Source of the DNA: Nocardioides sp. Root1257
Lineage (GTDB): Bacteria > Actinomycetota > Actinomycetes > Propionibacteriales > Nocardioidaceae
Direction of reading: 5' to 3'
Assembly (NCBI RefSeq): GCF_001425175.1
Contig: NZ_LMDV01000001.1
Location: 124,001-188,000 of the forward strand
DNA: 64,000 nt
The notes below the pieces were generated by a model that was not told where the DNA came from, made no database searches, and was given only the letters and a program-made list of their open reading frames with translations. Of the stretch, positions 42,449-52,302 are shown in pieces. How positions within the stretch are numbered: the first letter of the stretch is position 1; every line of letters begins with the position of its first letter. Position numbers and translations under genes: made by a program.

Positions 42449-42509
42449 CACGTTTGGTCACCAAGCGCACGTCGGAGCGCTCCCACCCTGTGCTTGGTGA
42501 CCAAACGTG
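42449..42509. repeat. TTGGTNACCAA dyad element in a codirectional gap
   Basis: Perfect 18-base arms CACGTTTGGTCACCAAGC and GCTTGGTGACCAAACGTG, 40-base spacing, core GGAGCGCTCC. The only copy not between convergent genes: it follows galK and precedes the H1-like gene, both on the minus strand. Confidence 0.9.
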
Positions 42510-42513
42510 CGAG

Positions 42514-43689
42514 TCAGTCGACCACCGCGGCGGCCCGGCTGGGCTCGGCGACCAGGTGCTGCGGCGGCCGGAAACCGGCTGCGGCGAAGGCGGTGTCGAC
42601 GGCTCGGACGACGGCATCGACGCGCTCGGTGGGCACCAGGGAGACCGCGGAGCCGCCGAAGCCGCCGCCGGTCATCCGGGCGCCCACGGCGCCGGCCTCG
42701 ACCGCGGTGACCACGGTCAGGTCGAGCTCGGGACAGGAGATCTCGAAGTCGTCGCGCATCGAGGCGTGGGAGGCGCCGAACGCGCGCCCGACCGCAGCCC
42801 AGTCGGCCGTCGACACCGCCGCGACGACGTCGCGGACCCGGGCGATCTCCGTGACGATGTGGGTGGCGCGGCGGCGCACCCGCTCGTCCTCGATCCCGGC
42901 GACCGAGTCGAGGGTCGCCTCGCGCAGCGTTCGTACGCCGAGCGCCGCGGCCGCCGCCTCGCAGTCTGCTCGGCGGGCGGCGTACCCGCCGTCGACCAGC
43001 GCGTGCTCGACCCGGGTGTCGGTGACGAGCAGCGTCAGACCGGCCTCGGGCAGGTGCAGGGGCACCGGCTGGGAGGTGTCGTCACCGAAGTCGATCAGCA
43101 GCGCCGCCTCGGCCACGGCGAGGAGCGAGATCGACTGGTCCATCCCGCCGGTCGGGGCGCCTGCGACCTCGGTCTCGGCCCGGATGCAGGCGGCCACGAG
43201 CCGGTGCCGGAGCGCGTCGTCGACGGGCAGCCCCACGAGACCGCAGGCCGCCAGCGCGACCGAGCACTCGAGCGCAGCCGAGCTCGAGAGCCCGGCTCCG
43301 AGCGGCACCGTGCCGTGCACGACGACGTCCATGCCGGGCAGCTCGATGCCGTCCTCGCGCAGCGCCCACAGCACGCCGCCGACGTACGCCGCCCAGCCGT
43401 CGACCGCACCCGGTCCGACCTCGTCGATGCTCCCGGTCCAGGGCTCGCCGTCGTCCCCGCTCGCGATCCGCAGCACGCGGTCATCGCGCGCAGCGACGGC
43501 CGCATAGGTGGCGTGCGGGAGGGCCACCGGGAGCACGAGGCCCCCGTTGTAGTCGGTGTGCTCGCCGATCAGGTTCACCCGCCCGGGCGCCCGTGCGATC
43601 GCGGTCGCCTCGCCGCCGTACGTGTCGCGGAAGAGGCGGTGGGTCTCCTCGATCAGGTCCGACGGTCGACCAGGCTCCACGAACGGCAT
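42514..43689 (-). CDS. galK: galactokinase
   Basis: 391-residue GHMP kinase that phosphorylates galactose at C1. The galactokinase signature GRVNLIGEHTDYNGG is near residue 39; the ATP loop LGAGLSSSAALE near 130 and the late GARMTGGGFGGSAVSL are complete. No galT, galE or transporter is adjacent, so the rest of the Leloir pathway must lie elsewhere. Starts with ATG at 43689, 7 bases after a TAGGGT box. Ends 5 bases before a dyad element. Confidence 0.92.
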   Translation of the reverse strand: MPFVEPGRPSDLIEETHRLFRDTYGGEATAIARAPGRVNLIGEHTDYNGGLVLPVALPHATYAAVAARDDRVLRIASGDDGEPWTGSIDEVGPGAVDGWAAYVGGVLWALREDGIELPGMDVVVHGTVPLGAGLSSSAALECSVALAACGLVGLPVDDALRHRLVAACIRAETEVAGAPTGGMDQSISLLAVAEAALLIDFGDDTSQPVPLHLPEAGLTLLVTDTRVEHALVDGGYAARRADCEAAAAALGVRTLREATLDSVAGIEDERVRRRATHIVTEIARVRDVVAAVSTADWAAVGRAFGASHASMRDDFEISCPELDLTVVTAVEAGAVGARMTGGGFGGSAVSLVPTERVDAVVRAVDTAFAAAGFRPPQHLVAEPSRAAAVVD

Positions 43690-43696
43690 GGGGATC

Positions 43697-43702
43697 ACCC
43701 TA
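43697..43702 (-). promoter_or_regulatory. -10 box of a leaderless promoter
   Basis: On the minus strand TAGGGT ends 7 bases before the galK ATG. Confidence 0.6.
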
Positions 43703-43703
43703 G

Positions 43704-47040
<3,337 letters not shown>

Positions 47041-47086
47041 CAGGTACGCCTACCCATCTCACCGCAGGGGACACCCGTGAGGAGAC

Positions 47087-47680
47087 TCACCCCCGAGAGC
47101 TGCGCTCCGAGCGGCCGCGCACGATCCCGATGAACCGCTGGACCCAGGGGTCCTCGTTGTCGATGAGCCACGACAGCCCGATGGTGCTGCCCGGCAGGTC
47201 CGTGACCACGCGGTAGGTGACGTCCTTGCGGTGGTGCAGCCGGGCGATCGACATCGGGACGACCACGACGCCGGTGCCGCTCGCGACGACCTCCACCGCG
47301 TCCTTCATGCTCATGTCCGGCCACGCGAGCTGGTCGGCGGTGGGGGCCCAGCCGGACCGCTCCGGGAGCACGAGCTGCTCGTCGGCGAGGTCGGCGGTCG
47401 TGACCTCGTCGGTCAGGGTCAGCAGGTGCTCGGCACCCATCACCGCGACCGGGAGCTCCTCGTACAACGGGATGCAGTGCAGCCCGTCGCGATCGATCGG
47501 CAGGCGCACCAGCGTCATGTCGAGGGTGCCCTCCCGGATCCGCTCCTCCTGCTCGTCCTCGGACACCGGGACCAGCTCGAGGGGGTCGCGGGCGAAGCGC
47601 TCACGCCAGGTGCGCGCCCACTTGTCCGGCGTCGCGCCGGTGACGAAGCCGACGCGGAAGTGCCCGAACGCCTCGCTCAC
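47087..47680 (-). CDS. LysR-type substrate-binding domain without DNA-binding domain
   Basis: 197 residues that cover only the effector half of a LysR regulator: FRVGFVTGATPDKWARTWRERF, LDMTLVRLPIDRDGLHCIPLYEELPVAVM and VEVVASGTGVVVVPMSIARLHHRKDVTYRVV. No HTH is encoded upstream in any frame; the 5' boundary is the GTG at 47680, only 11 bases from the next gene. The gene looks intact rather than decayed: no internal stops and ordinary codon use. It may act as a soluble ligand sensor or as partner to a separate protein; relatives of this stand-alone type occur in actinobacteria. Confidence 0.8.
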   Translation of the reverse strand: MSEAFGHFRVGFVTGATPDKWARTWRERFARDPLELVPVSEDEQEERIREGTLDMTLVRLPIDRDGLHCIPLYEELPVAVMGAEHLLTLTDEVTTADLADEQLVLPERSGWAPTADQLAWPDMSMKDAVEVVASGTGVVVVPMSIARLHHRKDVTYRVVTDLPGSTIGLSWLIDNEDPWVQRFIGIVRGRSERSSRG

Positions 47681-47690
47681 AGGCGGAGTC

Positions 47691-47951
47691 TCAAGCGGTC
47701 TTGCGCGCGGCGTACCAGCGCCAGGCAGCGGTGATGACCAGCGCACCGACCAGGGAGCCGATGATGCCGCTCGCGCGCAGCTCGATGCCGTCGCCGGAGA
47801 GGAGGCTGATCAGCAGACCGCCGACGAAGGAGCCGACCAGGCCCGCGACGATCGCCATCGTCCAGTCGATGCCGCCGCCGTCGCGACCGAGGATGAGCTG
47901 TGCACCGGCACCGATGAGCATGCCGAAGAGGATGATTCCCAGGATGAGCAT
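47691..47951 (-). CDS. GlsB/YeaQ/YmgE-family membrane protein
   Basis: 86 residues, three glycine-rich membrane helices (LILGIILFGMLIGAGAQLILG, IVAGLVGSFVGGLLISLL, IIGSLVGALVITAAW) of the small transglycosylase-associated protein family. Linked in some species to stress response; the biochemical role is unknown. ATG has a TAGGAT box 6 bases upstream, so it is probably leaderless and independent of its neighbours. Confidence 0.87.
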   Translation of the reverse strand: MLILGIILFGMLIGAGAQLILGRDGGGIDWTMAIVAGLVGSFVGGLLISLLSGDGIELRASGIIGSLVGALVITAAWRWYAARKTA

Positions 47952-47957
47952 GCGTAG

Positions 47958-47963
47958 ATCCTA
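47958..47963 (-). promoter_or_regulatory. -10 box of a leaderless promoter
   Basis: On the minus strand TAGGAT ends 6 bases before the ATG of the GlsB-family gene. Confidence 0.6.
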
Positions 47964-47977
47964 GGGGTGTCCTCGGC

Positions 47978-48673
47978 TCAGCCGGTCTCGCCGAACTGCT
48001 CGACGCGGATCGTGTCGCTCGCGAGCCCCGCGTCCTCGAGCAGGCGAGTGGCGTAGGACGCGAACCCGACGGACCCGCAGATGTAGCCGCGCTCGGCGCC
48101 CGCGACCAGGTCGCGGAGCTCGTCCGGGTACGGCGGGGCGGCGACCCGGCCGCCCAGGTTCTCGCGGGTGAGCGCGATGAAGGCGCCGTACCGCTGCAGC
48201 TCCGCGGCGTACGGCAGGTCCTCCCAGGTCCGCGCCACGACGACGACCTTGAGCTTGTCCTGCAGGCCGAGCCGTCGTGCGTAGCGGGTCATCGCGACGA
48301 CCGGCACCACACCGGAGCCGCCGGCCACGCAGACGGCCGGAACGTCGCCCTCCCAGACGAACCACCCGCCGATCGGGCCACGCAGCTCGAGGGTGTCGCC
48401 GACCTCGGCGACGTCGTGCAGGAACCCGGAGACCTCGCCGTCGGGCAGGCACTCGACCATCAGCTCGAGCAGCGGGTCGTCGGGGTCGGAGGCGATCGAG
48501 TAGGAGCGCTGGGCCGTGTAGTCGTCCGGGGCGCGGAGCCGGACGACGTAGTGCTGCCCGGGCAGGTGGTCGACGCGGTCCTCGACGTGGAAGCGCAGGC
48601 GGACCAGCCGCTCGGTGGGGTGGTCGAGCTCGATGATGGTCCCGGTCGTCCAGTCGCCCGCGGGGGCGGCCAC
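47978..48673 (-). CDS. ferredoxin-NADP reductase-like flavoprotein
   Basis: 231 residues: FAD-binding barrel with QRSYSIASDP (the RxYS flavin motif) near residue 55, then an NAD(P)-binding part with VAGGSGVVPVVAMTRYA and YICGSVGFASYATRLLEDAG. There is no [2Fe-2S] domain, so it needs a partner carrier. GTG start overlaps the stop of the sulfite-oxidase-like gene by one base; probably it feeds electrons to or from that molybdoenzyme. Confidence 0.87.
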   Translation of the reverse strand: MAAPAGDWTTGTIIELDHPTERLVRLRFHVEDRVDHLPGQHYVVRLRAPDDYTAQRSYSIASDPDDPLLELMVECLPDGEVSGFLHDVAEVGDTLELRGPIGGWFVWEGDVPAVCVAGGSGVVPVVAMTRYARRLGLQDKLKVVVVARTWEDLPYAAELQRYGAFIALTRENLGGRVAAPPYPDELRDLVAGAERGYICGSVGFASYATRLLEDAGLASDTIRVEQFGETG

Positions 48674-49287
48674 TACGGGTCGCCCTGGTAGCGCTGCTCG
48701 AGCCACGGGTCGCCGCGGTCGTGGTAGCCGTTCTGCTCCCAGAAGCCCGGCCGGTCCCGGTCCATCAGCTCGAGGCGGGTGACCCACTTCGCGGACTTCC
48801 AGAAGTAGAGGTGCGGCACGAGCAGTCGCACCGGGCCGCCGTGGCCACGGGGGAGCGGCTTGCCGTCGTAGTCCCAGACGACCCACGCCTTGCCGCCGGT
48901 CAGGTCGGCGAGCGGCAGGTTGGTGGTGTAGCCGGTCGTCGAGTGCGCCATCACGTACGCCGCCTCGGGCAGCGGCCCGGCCGCCTCCAGCAGCGTGTCG
49001 ACGCTGACGCCCGCGAACGTGACGTCGAACTTCGACCAGGTCGTCACGCAGTGGATGTCACCGAAGTACGTCGAGCCGGGCAGCGCGTGCAGCTCGCGCC
49101 AGGACCAGGTGCGGGGCGTCTCGACCAGGCCGTCGACCGACATCGTCCACTTCTCGACGTCGAGGTTCGGCGTGGCCTCTGCCGTCAGGGTGGGCCAGGA
49201 GCTGCCGGTGTCGTACTGCCCCGGAGGCAGGCGGTCGGCGCGCTCGGGGCCACGGCGCTTGCCGAGGAAACCGCGGGTGATGGGCAC
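48673..49287 (-). CDS. sulfite-oxidase-like molybdopterin enzyme
   Basis: 204 residues: the Mo-binding domain alone. DIHCVTTWSKFD carries the cysteine that ligates molybdenum; TTNLPLADLTGGKAWVVWDYDGKPLPRGHGGPVRLLVP is the substrate-pocket region. No haem domain, no dimerisation domain and no signal peptide, so it is cytosolic, unlike MsrP. Probable function is reduction or oxidation of a sulfur or N-oxide substrate, with the adjacent flavoprotein as electron partner. GTG start; CATACT lies 6 bases before it. Confidence 0.87.
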   Translation of the reverse strand: MPITRGFLGKRRGPERADRLPPGQYDTGSSWPTLTAEATPNLDVEKWTMSVDGLVETPRTWSWRELHALPGSTYFGDIHCVTTWSKFDVTFAGVSVDTLLEAAGPLPEAAYVMAHSTTGYTTNLPLADLTGGKAWVVWDYDGKPLPRGHGGPVRLLVPHLYFWKSAKWVTRLELMDRDRPGFWEQNGYHDRGDPWLEQRYQGDP

Positions 49288-49325
49288 CCGCCCAGTATGA
49301 CGAGGCGACGGGCGGGTTGCATCCG

Positions 49326-50549
49326 TCAGATGACGGTGATCGGGATCGATGTCCGCGGCTCGAACGCGAACGACGCGCCGGTGCTGAAGCGGGTGACGGC
49401 GACCTCGCCGGCCTCCGGGGCGGGCTCGTCGCGCCGGACCAGGGTCGCGGTCCACGCCTCGGCGCTGCCGGAGACGTCGACGTCGAGGTGCGGGTCGACC
49501 GCGCGGACGGCTGCCTGCAGCGGCCGGGTCTCGTGCGGCCCGCAGAACGCGATCCAGGCACCGTCGGCCGTGGCATCGGACGGCTCGACCGTCAGCTCGT
49601 AGCCGTCGACCGAGGCCGCGACGTACGCCGCCGGGTTGAGCAGCGGGTGCAGCTCCAGGGCGCGCAGTGCGCCCTCGGCGGTGTCGGGCAGGCCGAGCGC
49701 CCGGTGGATCCGCTCGCTCGCGATGCCGGCGATGCCGATGAGCTGCTTGGTGGCGATGTCGGTCGCCTGCGCCTCGTCGCTCGAGCGCGTGCGCACGGCG
49801 TGCACGAAGGAGAGGTTGAGCAGGTGCATCTGCAGGCAGACCTCGTCGGCGATCCGGACCAGCGCCGAGTGGGAGAACGCGCCGAAGTCGACGTCGGACA
49901 CGAGGTCGCCGGCGTAGTCCGCGGCGCCCTCGTCGCCGGGGTCGATCGGGTCGAGCTCGACGACCGCAGCGCGGGTCCGCTCGATGACGTAGTACGGCGC
50001 CAGCGGGGAGACCGGCGGGTGTGACTCGTCGATGATCACCGTCCACGCGCAGTGCGGGTGCCGGTCCGCGGGGGCCCGCGGCGGACGGTGGACGGGCCGC
50101 ACCTGGGCCTTCGGGTTGGTCGCGACCGCGGTCGCGTCGAAGGTGGGGTCCTCGATGTCGTGGCACATCGAGCGCACGTAGGACTCGCCCATCGGCTCGA
50201 CGTCCATCAGCGCGCCGCAGTGGTCGAGGTGGAAGGTCCCGTGCCAGCGGTCCTGCACGTCGTACCGGAAGTCCATGAACTGCGGGGGAGCGCCGATGTC
50301 GAGCTGGAGGCCCTTGAAGATCGTGACGATGTCGGTGCCCTCGTAGCCCAGCGCCCTCTGCATCCGGCGGGTGTAGATCGGGCTGGAGCCCGCCCACTCC
50401 TCGATCGCGACCTGGGCCATCTCCTCGCGTCCCCACGCCGAGATGCACCACGCCATGCCGGAGCGGTCGATCAGCTGCCCGATCAGGAGCAGCTCGGGCA
50501 CCAGGGTCGCGAGCTCGTCGCGGGACAGGCTGGCGTAGTGGCTTGGCAT
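49326..50549 (-). CDS. uncharacterised 407-residue protein
   Basis: Soluble, no signal peptide. Striking conserved-looking block at about 105-170: HLDHCGALMDVEP, then SMCHDIEDPTFDATAVATNP, VHRPPR and HPHCAW. These cysteines and histidines could bind a metal or form an active site; it distantly recalls the cysteine/histidine pattern of L-2-aminothiazoline carboxylate hydrolases, but I do not claim membership. It is divergent from the FadD17-like acyl-CoA synthetase and shares with it a KstR-type site, which suggests a link to steroid or fatty-acid breakdown. A 38-base gap leads to the sulfite-oxidase-like gene. Confidence 0.75.
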   Translation of the reverse strand: MPSHYASLSRDELATLVPELLLIGQLIDRSGMAWCISAWGREEMAQVAIEEWAGSSPIYTRRMQRALGYEGTDIVTIFKGLQLDIGAPPQFMDFRYDVQDRWHGTFHLDHCGALMDVEPMGESYVRSMCHDIEDPTFDATAVATNPKAQVRPVHRPPRAPADRHPHCAWTVIIDESHPPVSPLAPYYVIERTRAAVVELDPIDPGDEGAADYAGDLVSDVDFGAFSHSALVRIADEVCLQMHLLNLSFVHAVRTRSSDEAQATDIATKQLIGIAGIASERIHRALGLPDTAEGALRALELHPLLNPAAYVAASVDGYELTVEPSDATADGAWIAFCGPHETRPLQAAVRAVDPHLDVDVSGSAEAWTATLVRRDEPAPEAGEVAVTRFSTGASFAFEPRTSIPITVI

Positions 50550-50574
50550 GATGGCTCCGGGTGATCGGGGTCAC

Positions 50575-50588
50575 TAGAACGTGTTGCA
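50575..50588. promoter_or_regulatory. KstR-type operator
   Basis: TAGAACGTGTTGCA matches the mycobacterial KstR consensus TNNAACNNGTTNNA at every fixed position. It overlaps the predicted -35 box of the acyl-CoA synthetase gene and lies 26 bases from the start of the divergent gene. Confidence 0.6.
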
Positions 50589-50612
50589 GGTTAGCCCACG
50601 GTCGCCTAGTTT
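50584..50612 (+). promoter_or_regulatory. promoter of the acyl-CoA synthetase gene
   Basis: TTGCAG (50584-50589), a 17-base spacer and TAGTTT (50607-50612). The start would fall near 50619, inside the palindrome that follows. Confidence 0.5.
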
Positions 50613-50624
50613 GACACGTGTCAA
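50611..50624. promoter_or_regulatory. perfect palindrome TTGACACGTGTCAA
   Basis: 14-base perfect dyad covering the end of the -10 box and the predicted transcription start. A second repressor site is likely; TTGACA here is too close to the start codon to serve as -35. Confidence 0.6.
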
Positions 50625-50643
50625 CTTGGGAGAGGGAGGCGAC

Positions 50644-52233
50644 GTGGCCGAGACGGTCCAGCAGCTGCTGCGCGAGCGCGCGGAGGACGACAACACGGCG
50701 GTGCGGTACGGCGAGGAGAGCTGGACCTGGCGCGAGCACGTCGCTGACGCGTCCGCCGTCGCGTCCGCACTGCTCGGCGCCGCCGACGCCGAGCGGCCGA
50801 TGCACATCGCCAGCCTGCTGGGGAACACCCCCGACATGCTGCGGATGATGGCGGCCGCCGGCCTGGGCGGATACACGCTCTGCGGGATCAACAACACCCG
50901 GCGTGGGGAGGGGCTGCTCAAGGACATCCGGCGGGCCGACTGCCAGCTCCTCGTCACCGACGCCGAGCACCGGCCGCTCCTCGACGGGCTGGACCTCAGC
51001 GGGGTCCGGGTGCTCGACACCTCGACGCCCGAGTGGACCTCACTGGTGGCCGAGGCGGGTCCGCTCACGCCGTACCGCGAGGTCGAGGCCATGGACACGT
51101 TCATGATGATCTTCACCTCCGGGACCAGCGGCGACCCCAAGGCCGTGCAGGTCAACCACCTCATGGTGCTCTTCTCCGGGCTCAACCTGCAGGGCCGCTT
51201 CGAGCTCGGCGCGGACGACGTCTGCTACGTCGCGATGCCGCTCTTCCACTCGAACGCCGTCGTGGCCGGCTGGAGCCCCGCGGTGTGCGCCGGCGCCACG
51301 ATCGTGCCGGCGAAGTTCAGCGCATCCCGGTTCCTCGAGGACGTCCGCCGGTACGGCGTCACGTACATGAACTACGTCGGCAAGCCGCTCGCCTACGTGC
51401 TCGCCACGCCCGAGCTGCCCGACGACGCCGACAACACCCTGCGGGTGGCCTTCGGCAACGAGGCGAGCGACCGCGACATCGACGAGTTCAGCCGCCGCTT
51501 CGGCTGCGCCGTCTGGGACGGGTTCGGCTCCACGGAGCTGGCCGTGATCATCACCCGTGAGCCCGGCACGCCGCTGGGGTCGATCGGCAAGGGGTTCGAC
51601 GGGGTGGCGATCTACGACTCCGAGACCGTCACGGAGTGTGCCGTCGCCGTCTTCGACGAGCACGGCGCACTCACCAACGCGGACGAGGCGACGGGGGAGC
51701 TGGTCAACACCCAGGGCGCCGGCTACTTCAACGGCTACTACAACGACCAGAGCGCCAACGACGAGCGGATGCGGCACGGGATGTACTGGTCCGGCGACCT
51801 CGCCTACCGCGACGCCGACGGCTGGATCTACCTCGCCGGGCGGACCGCGGACTGGATGCGGGTCGACGGCGAGAACCTCGCTGCCGCACCGATCGAGCGG
51901 ATCTTCCTCCGGCTGCCGTCGGTCAACCGGATCGCCGTGTACGCCGTGCCCGACGAGCACGTCGGCGACCAGGTGATGGCGGCGATCGTGCTCCAGGACG
52001 ACGCCACGCTCTCGCCCGCCGAGCTCGAGGAGTTCCTCGGCCAGCAGCCCGACCTGTCGGCGAAGGCCTGGCCCCGCTACGTGCGGATCGCCGCCGACCT
52101 GCCCAGCACGGCCACCAACAAGGTGCTCAAGCGGGAGCTCGCGGCCGAGGGTGCGAGTGCGGGCGACGGGGTCCTCTGGACGCGGGACCCGCGGGGGACG
52201 TCGTACGCCGTCGCCGGAGGCGTCCCCGTCTGA
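50644..52233 (+). CDS. acyl-CoA synthetase, FadD17-like AMP-forming ligase
   Basis: 529-residue ANL-superfamily ligase. Motifs: MMIFTSGTSGDPKAVQ (AMP-binding P-loop) near residue 160, the PLFHSNAVVAGW motif, DGFGSTE, and the hinge GRTADWMRVDGEN with the final catalytic Lys region TATNKVLKREL. The GINNTRRG and WSPAVCAGATIVPAKFSA stretches recall mycobacterial FadD17 of steroid degradation. GTG at 50644 is 5 bases after GGGAGG; the upstream frame is noncoding. A KstR-type site and a palindrome mark the promoter. Confidence 0.87.
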   Translation: MAETVQQLLRERAEDDNTAVRYGEESWTWREHVADASAVASALLGAADAERPMHIASLLGNTPDMLRMMAAAGLGGYTLCGINNTRRGEGLLKDIRRADCQLLVTDAEHRPLLDGLDLSGVRVLDTSTPEWTSLVAEAGPLTPYREVEAMDTFMMIFTSGTSGDPKAVQVNHLMVLFSGLNLQGRFELGADDVCYVAMPLFHSNAVVAGWSPAVCAGATIVPAKFSASRFLEDVRRYGVTYMNYVGKPLAYVLATPELPDDADNTLRVAFGNEASDRDIDEFSRRFGCAVWDGFGSTELAVIITREPGTPLGSIGKGFDGVAIYDSETVTECAVAVFDEHGALTNADEATGELVNTQGAGYFNGYYNDQSANDERMRHGMYWSGDLAYRDADGWIYLAGRTADWMRVDGENLAAAPIERIFLRLPSVNRIAVYAVPDEHVGDQVMAAIVLQDDATLSPAELEEFLGQQPDLSAKAWPRYVRIAADLPSTATNKVLKRELAAEGASAGDGVLWTRDPRGTSYAVAGGVPV

Positions 52234-52244
52234 GCCGATGATGC

Positions 52245-52260
52245 GCGGGAACGCTCCCGC
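52245..52260. repeat. solo core hairpin GCGGGA-ACGC-TCCCGC
   Basis: 6-bp stem with a four-base loop, the same GGGAACGCTCCC core as the dispersed dyad elements but without TTGGTNACCAA arms. It sits between the acyl-CoA synthetase and LCP genes, about where a -35 box of the LCP promoter would be. Confidence 0.55.
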
Positions 52261-52267
52261 TCGTTGG

Positions 52268-52273
52268 TATCTT
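52268..52273 (+). promoter_or_regulatory. -10 box of the LCP gene
   Basis: TATCTT, 29 bases before the ATG; unlike many neighbours, this gene has a leader with GGAGGGG at 52291. Confidence 0.5.
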
Positions 52274-52302
52274 CTCCCCGGGAAACGACCGGAGGGGTGC
52301 GC

